Shown in pieces: positions 6,299-12,388 of a DNA stretch of 31,395 nucleotides. The stretch lies in the IMG/VR virus record IMGVR_UViG_3300043433_000036, positions 1 to 31,395 of that record; one strand, written 5' to 3'. The notes beneath the pieces are model-generated. The model made no database searches. It saw only the letters and a list, made by a program, of their open reading frames with translations, and was not told the origin of the DNA. Numbering within the stretch: the stretch's first letter is position 1; each line of letters opens with the position of its first letter. The translations under genes were made by a program, and so were the position numbers. The DNA is from a virus.

Positions 6299-6357
6299 GG
6301 AATACCTACAGCAAGCTTACCAAACTTTGACTTTTACTCAAACCAAATGCGTATTCC
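6299..6357 (+). ncRNA. CAGCAA stem-loop, copy 3 (no tRNA inside)
   Basis: GGAATAC (6299-6305) pairs with GTATTCC (6351-6357). The 45-nt loop begins CTACAGCAA and resembles copy 1 (TTAC-AAACTTT, later CAAA-CA). A G follows the 3' arm. It sits between the two tRNA-bearing copies, with 10- and 17-nt AT-rich spacers. Confidence 0.6.
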
Positions 6358-6374
6358 GTTAAATTATTTTATAA

Positions 6375-6509
6375 AGGATGGTTCCAGCAACACATACAAA
6401 TTAGGCTGTTAACCTCGTGGTCGTCGGTTCGAACCCGGCCTTTGAACACCGCCTTAAGTGGCACGTTCAGAGTAGCTCAGTTGGTAGAGCACGTACAAAA
6501 GCCCATCCT
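6375..6509 (+). ncRNA. CAGCAA stem-loop, copy 4, enclosing permuted tRNA-Asn
   Basis: AGGATGG (6375-6381) pairs with CCATCCT (6503-6509). The loop begins TTCCAGCAA and a G follows the 3' arm, as in the other copies. The interior carries a permuted tRNA-Asn. Only about 30 nt of non-tRNA sequence remains inside the stem, far too little for a standard group I or II intron. Confidence 0.65.
6403..6493 (+). tRNA. Permuted tRNA-Asn (GTT): 3' half precedes 5' half
   Basis: The 3' half begins at AGG (6403-6405) with anticodon loop CTGTTAA (GTT at 6408-6410), then CCTCG, a 5-nt variable loop, T arm GTCGG/CCGGC with loop TTCGAAC, and acceptor strand CTTTGAA (6440-6446). After a 19-nt interval comes the 5' half: acceptor TTCAGAG (6466-6472), TA, D arm GCTC/GAGC, A26 and CG (6492-6493). 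Acceptor arms pair 7/7 (one G-U). CG from the 5' half plus AGG from the 3' half pairs 5/5 with CCTCG, placing the joint between positions 28 and 29. The parts make a canonical tRNA only after circular rejoining. Confidence 0.78.
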
Positions 6510-6597
6510 GATAAATTAAAAGTGTGTCTTGGTCCGCTCTGGCGAAAGTTAACGACAAGGTCCCGGTTGGCAGAAGGCCTCTGATCCAACCCAAAAC
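6510..6597 (+). ncRNA. Structured spacer between permuted tRNA-Asn and tRNA-Gly
   Basis: No ORF. A strong hairpin is visible near the 3' end: GGTTGG pairs with CCAACC around an inner CAGA/TCTG stem with loop AGGCC. An upstream CTTG...CAAG pairing is also possible. The stretch is GC-richer than its surroundings, like the tRNAs, which suggests a functional RNA. I cannot assign a class; it is neither a tRNA nor an obvious group I intron core. Confidence 0.35.
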
Positions 6598-6672
6598 GCA
6601 GCAATGGTATAACGGTTATCACACCGCCTTGCCAAGGCGGATATCGCAGTTCGATTCTGCGTTGCTGCTCCA
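6598..6672 (+). tRNA. tRNA-Gly (anticodon GCC), CCA encoded
   Basis: Acceptor GCAGCAA (6598-6604) pairs with TTGCTGC (6662-6668), followed by discriminator T and an encoded CCA (6670-6672). The anticodon arm is CCGCC/GGCGG with loop TTGCCAA, anticodon GCC. The T arm is CGCAG/CTGCG with loop TTCGATT. This is the only contiguous, fully normal tRNA in the cluster and the only one with encoded CCA. Confidence 0.9.
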
Positions 6673-6867
6673 GTAGATTTTTTAGCGTGGCGTGGATTCA
6701 GCAGACTTGTTAAATCTTAAAAGAAACAAGATAAGGTAATAAGAATCAAGTTTGACAGTGATTATCTTTGAACAACTGTACTGCTTTGGTGATCGATCGC
6801 CCGTTCCCAGTATCGAATGAAAACTCGTAAGGCAAGATGCAAAACTGTAGCGCATCACCAAAGTTAA
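6673..6867 (+). ncRNA. Unclassified structured region after tRNA-Gly
   Basis: About 195 bp without a credible gene. It contains a perfect 10-bp pairing of CTTTGGTGAT (6784-6793) with ATCACCAAAG (6854-6863) enclosing 60 nt, and a smaller CTTGTT/AACAAG hairpin near 6706-6733. It runs into a strong terminator, so it may be the 3' part of the tRNA transcript or a small RNA. No T-loop or known ncRNA signature is visible. Confidence 0.35.
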
Positions 6868-6903
6868 AAGGGAACCCGTGCACATGGTTCCCTTTTCTTT
6901 TTT
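6868..6903 (+). terminator. Terminator of the tRNA/ncRNA region
   Basis: AAGGGAACC (6868-6876) pairs with GGTTCCCTT (6886-6894), then a T-rich run. It separates the RNA region from the coding unit starting at 6954. Confidence 0.85.
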
Positions 6904-6953
6904 AGATGAAACAAATTGACTTAAATAAATATAACAACTAAAATATATTTTAT

Positions 6954-7409
6954 ATGCTTAACATTTTCTCATATTGGTACAACTTTCTTAGAGAGTTAAG
7001 ACTACTTTACAAATACCGCAAAGCTGCATTATCTTTAAAAACTGAATTAGAATCAGAAGGTTTAAGAGTTGATAATTTAGGTAGAATCTACACAGTTATC
7101 AATCTAAAAGAAGAGTTGTTAGCTCAACCAGAATTGATGCAGCAATCATATGTTTTAGGTCAATTAGGTCCTTTAACAAACATCTTAATGAAATACGGAA
7201 TGGCTGATAGTTCATTTCCTGAAATTGAAAAAATCGAAGGTTCTGCTTCTTATTTGATCATTCTTTGGCCAGAAAGAGATTACGTAGACGTCGGTGAATT
7301 TATTACAAGTACAGCTATAACAGTTATTGTAGCATGCGTTACTTGGTTAGCATTTAAATTTGTACCTTGGGCTTGGGTAATAGCATCAGTACAACAATTT
7401 ACTGCTTAA
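6954..7409 (+). CDS. Hypothetical membrane-anchored protein
   Basis: 151 residues. The N-terminal 50 residues are helical and basic (FLRELRLLYKYRKAA). The centre looks globular. Residues about 118-146 form a C-terminal hydrophobic segment (AITVIVACVTWLAFKFVPWA), suggesting a tail-anchored membrane protein. Its stop overlaps the ATG of the exonuclease gene by one base (TAATG), implying coupled translation. I do not recognise the family. Confidence 0.7.
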   Translation: MLNIFSYWYNFLRELRLLYKYRKAALSLKTELESEGLRVDNLGRIYTVINLKEELLAQPELMQQSYVLGQLGPLTNILMKYGMADSSFPEIEKIEGSASYLIILWPERDYVDVGEFITSTAITVIVACVTWLAFKFVPWAWVIASVQQFTA

Positions 7410-8143
7410 TGAAAGAAAAGATTAAAAGAGTTGAGATTGATGGCATTAGACATTATCAAGTCAGTCAAGGCTCTAAAATTCTAGGCACATTTCCTTCAGT
7501 GACCGCTATTCTTGGTCAAACATCCGATAAATCAGGTTTAGACAAATGGAAAGCCAAGGTTGGCGAAGAAGAAGCCAATCGCATTTCTACCAATTCCATG
7601 AATAGAGGTACAGTCATGCACCGACTAATTGAGCTTTATAAACCACTTAAAGGTTCTAAAGAAGACAAATTAGCCATGTTAAAAACACTGATGTTAAACG
7701 ATAAAGAAATCACAGACTTTGAGCAAACTTATATAGATCAAGGCTTTGAATTCTTTATGAAGTTCTACAACAATTCAAGTTACTTTTTTGATAGAGTTAA
7801 AAAGGTTTTAGCCGCAGAAAAATTCTTGTGGTCAGTTAAAGCCGGTGGATATGCAGGCACGGTCGATAATGTGTCAGAGATGATGGATGAAACAATTATA
7901 GTTATCGACTATAAAAATTCTAGAAAGCCAAAAGAAGAACGATGGATCCAAGACTATTTCATACAAGCTTCAGCTTATGTAGTAGCTTATTGGGAAAGAA
8001 CAGGAATTAGACCCAGAGGCGTAGAAATTTGGATAGCTAATGAATTAGATCTAAATCCACAAATATTTAAATTAAGCGAATCAGATATTAAAATTTATTT
8101 TAAACTGTTCCAAGAAAGATTAACGGCATTTAAACAACTTTAA
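7409..8143 (+). CDS. PD-(D/E)XK nuclease, MGME1/RecB-like exonuclease
   Basis: 244 residues from the ATG at 7409, which overlaps the previous stop and starts at MKEKIKRVEIDG; an ATG at 7367 is in frame but would overlap the upstream gene by 43 bp. Motifs: FPSVTAILG, DKSGLDKWKAKVGEEEANRIS, RGTVMH (H71), then GTVDN and the core VIDYKNSRKPK, giving the D...DxK catalytic centre. This pattern is typical of phage exonucleases related to mitochondrial genome maintenance exonuclease 1 and RecB nuclease domains. It probably trims single-stranded DNA ends in replication or recombination, or degrades host DNA. Confidence 0.85.
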   Translation: MKEKIKRVEIDGIRHYQVSQGSKILGTFPSVTAILGQTSDKSGLDKWKAKVGEEEANRISTNSMNRGTVMHRLIELYKPLKGSKEDKLAMLKTLMLNDKEITDFEQTYIDQGFEFFMKFYNNSSYFFDRVKKVLAAEKFLWSVKAGGYAGTVDNVSEMMDETIIVIDYKNSRKPKEERWIQDYFIQASAYVVAYWERTGIRPRGVEIWIANELDLNPQIFKLSESDIKIYFKLFQERLTAFKQL

Positions 8144-8176
8144 TCAAATATATACAAAAAAATAAAAAATCTAATC

Positions 8177-8449
8177 ATGGATAAATTAAACAATTTTTTA
8201 GCCAAACATGGCATTAAGGTAATTATCGTTTTATTGTTTTTAACGTATGTGAAATCTTGTAGCATTGACTCAGAATTAACTAAAGTTAAAAAACACTTAA
8301 CAGTTATTGATTCTCTACCTACTCAAAAACAACTTCAAATTGAAGGTTTGAAAGCAGAAAAAAGAATGATTCAAGCAACTGACAGAAAAATGTTAGATGT
8401 ACAACGTCAAACTGAAATCGACGCAGAGATAAAAAAACTAGAAAAATAA
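8177..8449 (+). CDS. Small membrane-anchored coiled-coil protein
   Basis: 90 residues. Residues 13-26 form a hydrophobic helix (IKVIIVLLFLTYVKSC), followed by a long heptad-rich helix with many K and E. The VKSC could be an imperfect lipobox, but K at -2 makes lipidation doubtful. The geometry (N-terminal anchor plus coiled coil) resembles phage spanin or holin-accessory proteins, though no lysis gene is adjacent. Its TAA overlaps the ATG of the next gene by one base. Confidence 0.65.
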   Translation: MDKLNNFLAKHGIKVIIVLLFLTYVKSCSIDSELTKVKKHLTVIDSLPTQKQLQIEGLKAEKRMIQATDRKMLDVQRQTEIDAEIKKLEK

Positions 8450-8655
8450 TGCCAATTGAAGAAAAATCTGAAGGGTTTGGTGACACTGTAGCAAAGTTCA
8501 CAAAAGCTACGGGTTTGGATAAAGTTGCCAAAAAGGTTGCAAATGCATTAGGTGCAGAAGATTGTGGATGTGCTGAAAGGCAAAAAGATTGGAATGCAAT
8601 GTGGCCTTATAGTAAAAAAAATACACAAGACAATGACACAACAAACTTTGGTTAA
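8449..8655 (+). CDS. Small hypothetical protein with a CGC motif
   Basis: 68 residues. A short helical repeat (KFTKATGLDKVAKKVANALG) precedes CGCAERQKDWNAMWPY. The D-C-G-C-x-x-R-Q...W-P-Y pattern looks like a conserved short domain I have the impression of seeing in Bacteroidota phage proteins, but its function is unknown to me. It overlaps the previous gene by 1 bp. A homing endonuclease gene follows. Confidence 0.65.
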   Translation: MPIEEKSEGFGDTVAKFTKATGLDKVAKKVANALGAEDCGCAERQKDWNAMWPYSKKNTQDNDTTNFG

Positions 8656-8701
8656 TAGATTTGTTTAAATTTTATGTTTGTCTACTTTTGCATAATTATT
8701 A

Positions 8702-8712
8702 AGATATATATA
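8702..8712 (+). promoter_or_regulatory. AGATATATATA box before the GIY-YIG gene
   Basis: The box lies 2 bp before the ATG at 8715, as at the other two homing endonuclease genes (4858, 18696). It is a candidate promoter or translation element specific to these mobile genes. Confidence 0.45.
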
Positions 8713-8714
8713 AT

Positions 8715-9491
8715 ATGCAAATCTATAAAATAACAAATATGGTCAATGGTAAGATATACATTGGCAAAAATTCAACAAGTAGATCGGATTACATGGGATC
8801 AGGCGTCATTTTAAATGAAGCTAAACTAAAATATGGAATTAAAAATTTTAGAAAAGACATTGTAGAAGATAATATTGAAGATGTTAAAACTTTAAATGAT
8901 CGTGAAATATATTGGATCAATTATTACAATTCACAAGATAGAAGTATTGGTTATAATAGAACAGAAGGTGGTGATGGAAATAATGGAAAATGGAATGGAG
9001 ATTCATTGACCGAAGATCATAAAGCTAATATTGGTAAAGCCATGAAAGGTAGAGAAATCACGTGGAAAGAAAAACTAAGTGAAGCAAGAAAAAATTCAGA
9101 TTCTGTTAAAGATTTATATAAAAATGAAGAATGGAGGTCTAAGATTTCAAATTCTCTCAAGGATATTAAGAAAACTGAAGAACATATAAAAAATGTAAAA
9201 AATTCTATGCTTAATTCAGATAAACTTAAAGAGTCCAGGTCTTCTAATGAATTTAAAGAAAAATGTTCAATGTGGCAAAGAGGAAAGAAAAGAGATGATG
9301 AATATATGAAAAAATGGTTAGAAACCAAAAAAATAAATACTGCTAAAAGGGCCGAAATAGACAAAAAACGAGTACTAAATATTCTAAGTAAACATGATTG
9401 GAATATAAAAGAAGCTGCTATAGAATTAAAATGTCATCTTCAAACTCTTAAATCTAAAATTAAAAAATATAATTTAATAAATGAAAGATAA
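8715..9491 (+). CDS. GIY-YIG homing endonuclease with NUMOD3-like repeats
   Basis: 258 residues. The N terminus IYKITNMVNGKIYIGKN carries the GIY-YIG nuclease core (Y4, YIG at about 15-17), followed by NDREIYWINYYNS. The middle has NUMOD3-like units (LTEDHKANIGKAMKGR and later EEHIKN/KECSMWQRGKKR-type stretches) used for DNA recognition. The C terminus holds a helix-turn-helix-like segment (WNIKEAAIELKCHLQTLKSKI). It is a selfish endonuclease that copies itself into cognate sites. Its last 11 bp overlap the start of the membrane-protein gene at 9481, so it is lodged immediately upstream of that gene. It is AT- and Lys-rich relative to neighbours. Confidence 0.9.
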   Translation: MQIYKITNMVNGKIYIGKNSTSRSDYMGSGVILNEAKLKYGIKNFRKDIVEDNIEDVKTLNDREIYWINYYNSQDRSIGYNRTEGGDGNNGKWNGDSLTEDHKANIGKAMKGREITWKEKLSEARKNSDSVKDLYKNEEWRSKISNSLKDIKKTEEHIKNVKNSMLNSDKLKESRSSNEFKEKCSMWQRGKKRDDEYMKKWLETKKINTAKRAEIDKKRVLNILSKHDWNIKEAAIELKCHLQTLKSKIKKYNLINER

Positions 9492-10290
9492 ATTAGTTAA
9501 AAACTTCATAATTAGTGTATTCGCAATGTTATATATTGTTACATCATTAATATCAACAATACACGTTATTGATTTTTTCGAATTGTCAAATCCTAGATGG
9601 ATGGCCATTTCTTTAGCAATTGCGTTTGAATTAGGAGCAGCAGCTTCTTTGGCATCTATAATAGCATTGGATAAGATGAACAAAACATTGATTTGGGCAT
9701 TGTTTATTATTATTACAGCAATGCAGGTTCAAGGTAATCTTTATTTCGCATTTAAAAATGCACAAGGCTATGATTCATGGGTTCAATTATTCAACTTAGT
9801 AGAAGAAGATCCTTTATATCAAAAGAGAATTTTATCTTTTGTTTCAGGTGCTATTTTACCTTTAGTTGCTTTGGGATTTATTAAGTCTTTAGTAGATTAC
9901 ATCAAACCTGAAAAAGAACAGAGTGCACCAATCGAAGAGCAAGTAGAATCTATGAGAAGAGTTGTAGATGCTCATGATACTTTGGTTGAAGAGATTCAAA
10001 AAAAAAGTAACGCCGACGTTTTAGAAGGACCAATAGGAGCTAATGGACCAGACGATTCTACTTTAAATGAGATCAATTCTGAAGAATCAGCTGAATCTAT
10101 TTTAGGTTTAACGGTCGAAGAAGAACCTTCAATTGAAACATACGCAAAAGTTATTAAAAACGAAGATGATCTAAACGAGTATTTAGCTAAGAGAAACGAA
10201 GTTAAAAGCGGATTGATTAACAAAAATACCGAGAAGAGAAACATTAAATCAGAAAACGATGCAAGACCAACAGGATTTACAGGAGCTTAA
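9481..10290 (+). CDS. Four-helix membrane protein with acidic cytoplasmic tail
   Basis: 269 residues. Four hydrophobic segments lie at about 9-29, 39-61, 69-90 and 118-138. The remaining 130 residues are hydrophilic and acidic (many E, D, S). Topology predicts both termini inside. The start overlaps the end of the homing endonuclease by 11 bp. The 3' end overlaps the next gene by 32 bp. I do not recognise the family; a role in remodelling the host membrane is a guess. Confidence 0.75.
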   Translation: MKDKLVKNFIISVFAMLYIVTSLISTIHVIDFFELSNPRWMAISLAIAFELGAAASLASIIALDKMNKTLIWALFIIITAMQVQGNLYFAFKNAQGYDSWVQLFNLVEEDPLYQKRILSFVSGAILPLVALGFIKSLVDYIKPEKEQSAPIEEQVESMRRVVDAHDTLVEEIQKKSNADVLEGPIGANGPDDSTLNEINSEESAESILGLTVEEEPSIETYAKVIKNEDDLNEYLAKRNEVKSGLINKNTEKRNIKSENDARPTGFTGA

Positions 10291-10717
10291 TGTTCTAGAG
10301 AAAATTCAAGTTAACTTACCACCATTTTATTTAACAGAATCGCTTGATTCAGATTCCTTGAAAAAGGTTTTAGAATCAAGCGATTCTGTTTACTATGGCT
10401 TACTTATTATAAAAAATGGATTTAAGCAATACTACGATTTTGCTAGATTAGAAAATCCAGATCTGCAATTAACTGCCATGGTCAAAGTAGATTATGCAGT
10501 TATTGGTAAAGCAAAAGCACAAACTTGGTCTATTACTCACCTTAAATCTTTATTATCTAGAAAGCCAAAATACAAAATCATATGTGCTCTTAAAGATTTA
10601 AAGTCAAATAAGTATGTTTATAGATTTAGTGAAACTACCATCAAAGAAAAATCTGTTTACAAGCATATAGAAGATTGCTACACAGACCTACAAATCATTT
10701 TAGATTCTTTCGAATAA
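10259..10717 (+). CDS. Hypothetical protein containing an 18-bp inverted repeat in its coding DNA
   Basis: 152 residues, soluble, alpha/beta in character, no known motif. It overlaps the preceding gene by 32 bp. Its codons about 26-44 contain a perfect inverted repeat (10333-10350 with 10373-10390), which encodes TESLDSDS and later ESSDSVYY. The later part is basic (KAKAQTWSITHLKSLLSRKPKYK). I do not recognise a family. It is the last gene before the glycan cassette. Confidence 0.7.
   Translation: MQDQQDLQELNVLEKIQVNLPPFYLTESLDSDSLKKVLESSDSVYYGLLIIKNGFKQYYDFARLENPDLQLTAMVKVDYAVIGKAKAQTWSITHLKSLLSRKPKYKIICALKDLKSNKYVYRFSETTIKEKSVYKHIEDCYTDLQIILDSFE
10333..10390 (+). repeat. Perfect 18-bp inverted repeat inside a coding region
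   Basis: AACAGAATCGCTTGATTC (10333-10350) is the exact reverse complement of 10373-10390. The 22-nt loop contains a further CCTT/AAGG pairing, so the RNA hairpin could be longer. There is no T run, so it is not a terminator. Confidence 0.9.
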
Positions 10718-10721
10718 ACAA

Positions 10722-10744
10722 AGCCCAGCTTTTTTATATAAATA
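10722..10744 (+). promoter_or_regulatory. Partial cassette and TATAAATA box before the glycan genes
   Basis: AGCCCAGCTTTTTTA (10722-10736) matches the left arm and loop of the repeated terminator (as at 1791) but lacks the right arm. It runs into TATAAATA at 10737-10744, identical to the T4 late-promoter box, 20 bp before the ATG at 10764. The match is short and could be chance in AT-rich DNA. Confidence 0.35.
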
Positions 10745-10763
10745 ACATATAAATGTTATAACT

Positions 10764-12386
10764 ATGATAGGAATCTTTATTGATACGCTTGCGCTTGGAG
10801 ACACAATTGCTGCAATTCCAGCCTGCAAAAAGATCGCAAAAGCTTATGATAATGAAGAGGTTCATATCATAACAAATCATCCATACTTATTTGAAGACCA
10901 TCCTTCATTTTCACATATTTCTAGACCAGAATCAACCAATCTAAATCACTTTCGTAAAGTACATCGAATGTTTATGCCACTTGTTGGTAAATCATATCAA
11001 TTACATAACGGTGAAACTATAGAATGGAGATATTCTAACATGGACATCCGACAATTTCATGCTGTATCACAGGGATTTGCCCTGACTGAACAAGAAATGG
11101 AAACTGATTTGTATATTGAAAGAAAACGTGAGCTGCCAGTCAGCTCCTATGTGATGATACATCCAACATATACTTGGGAATCAAGAACATGGGCTCAAGA
11201 AAAATGGCAAGCTTTGATAGACAAATTATTCGACGCAGGAATTCCAGTCGTGGCCATTGGTAGAAGTGGTAAAGAACAAGGTTTCTTTAACGTTGACAAG
11301 CCAGTGATGGATTTACATATTAGATATGGTGTTAATTTGTTAGATGATCCAGATAATGATGTAGCTGAATTAAGATGGATGATGAATAATCAAGCCATGT
11401 GCGTGGTTACAATGGACTCTGGCATTTTACACGTAGCTGGAACCACTGATGTTAACATTATTCAATTAGGTAGTTCAATCGATCCAAAATTAAGAGCACC
11501 ATACAGACACGGATCTCAAGCTTACAAATATCAATATGTAAAAGGCTCTTGTGATTTGTTTTGTTCGTCTAACATGAAATACAATGTTAAAGTACATGGA
11601 TCTATTCATGGAGTTCCACCTCAAGTTTATTGTTTAGAAGGAAAACCAACGTTTGAATGTCATCCTTCAGTTGATCAAGTATTCGAAAAAGTTTTATCAC
11701 ATTATAGAGTTAAAGCCAAAATCAAATTAGTTCATTTGTTATTAGAAGATGATTTAGATCAAGAAAGACAAGCAAAATCTATAGCTTCGATTTCAGAATT
11801 ATCACGCATAGGAGTTGAGTATATTCAGGTTTGGAATAAGCGATGGACTGAAACACCACCAAGAGAAACTTTTACTCGACCAGATCAATACGACACTATA
11901 CCGATTAGACCAGGACATTATGGTGCCTTTAGAGCTTTTGCTGATGCAACAATCGAACACTTCACGGAAGATACAGACTTTTTTATTGTTTGTGAAGGTG
12001 ATGCTATGCTAGAAGTTGATTTAAAAGAAGCATTACAAAAAATAGACAGAGCGTCTGAATCAATTATTGAAAATGACATTGCTTACTTTTCATTTGGTTC
12101 TAGATTCTTATTAGAAGGTGATGAATTGCAAAGTGAAACCTTACAAAAGATAGAAGACACTCATTTGGTTAATAGAATCATAGGTGCTCAGATGATTATG
12201 TTTCCACAGAAAATTAGAAGATATTTAATAGACAGATACAAACATGCAACATGGGATGGAGCAGATATATTTTTAAACGATATATTCTTTGCTAAATTTA
12301 ATCTAGGTATGTTTGAAGAATCAATGGCTACACAATTAAGTGGAATTTCAGCCATAGAATCACAATACAGAGAATTCAATAATTAA
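10764..12386 (+). CDS. Two-domain glycosyltransferase (GT9-like plus C-terminal transferase-like domain)
   Basis: 540 residues. The N-terminal ~310 residues begin MIGIFIDTLALGDTIAAIPA, the donor-loop signature of GT9/heptosyltransferase-like enzymes, and continue with HPTYTWESRTW, a VVAIGRSGKE strand, and TMDSGILHVAGTT, the conserved GT9 nucleotide-binding element. Residues about 320-540 form a second domain (VHLLLEDDLDQERQAKSI, ADATIEHFTEDTDFFIVCEGDAM) resembling GT-A-type transferases with an EGD acidic motif. The protein probably transfers sugars to a virion or host surface glycan. It is followed 2 bp later by a second glycosyltransferase. Confidence 0.75.
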   Translation: MIGIFIDTLALGDTIAAIPACKKIAKAYDNEEVHIITNHPYLFEDHPSFSHISRPESTNLNHFRKVHRMFMPLVGKSYQLHNGETIEWRYSNMDIRQFHAVSQGFALTEQEMETDLYIERKRELPVSSYVMIHPTYTWESRTWAQEKWQALIDKLFDAGIPVVAIGRSGKEQGFFNVDKPVMDLHIRYGVNLLDDPDNDVAELRWMMNNQAMCVVTMDSGILHVAGTTDVNIIQLGSSIDPKLRAPYRHGSQAYKYQYVKGSCDLFCSSNMKYNVKVHGSIHGVPPQVYCLEGKPTFECHPSVDQVFEKVLSHYRVKAKIKLVHLLLEDDLDQERQAKSIASISELSRIGVEYIQVWNKRWTETPPRETFTRPDQYDTIPIRPGHYGAFRAFADATIEHFTEDTDFFIVCEGDAMLEVDLKEALQKIDRASESIIENDIAYFSFGSRFLLEGDELQSETLQKIEDTHLVNRIIGAQMIMFPQKIRRYLIDRYKHATWDGADIFLNDIFFAKFNLGMFEESMATQLSGISAIESQYREFNN

Positions 12387-12388
12387 TT

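Noticed and set aside
6239-6493. Reading the Leu 5' half and Asn 3' half as one interrupted tRNA
   Set aside because: Their acceptor arms (TGGAGAG and CTTTGAA) do not pair; each pairs perfectly with the half lying on the other side, which gives two permuted tRNAs.
6148-6597. Group I or group II intron interrupting the tRNAs
   Set aside because: I could not find a P7-type core, a GUGYG start or a domain V; the non-tRNA part enclosed by each stem is only about 30 nt.
10737-10744. T4-type late promoter TATAAATA as a confident call
   Set aside because: An eight-base AT-only match is expected by chance in such AT-rich DNA, and I saw no consistent set of copies; kept only as a low-confidence site.
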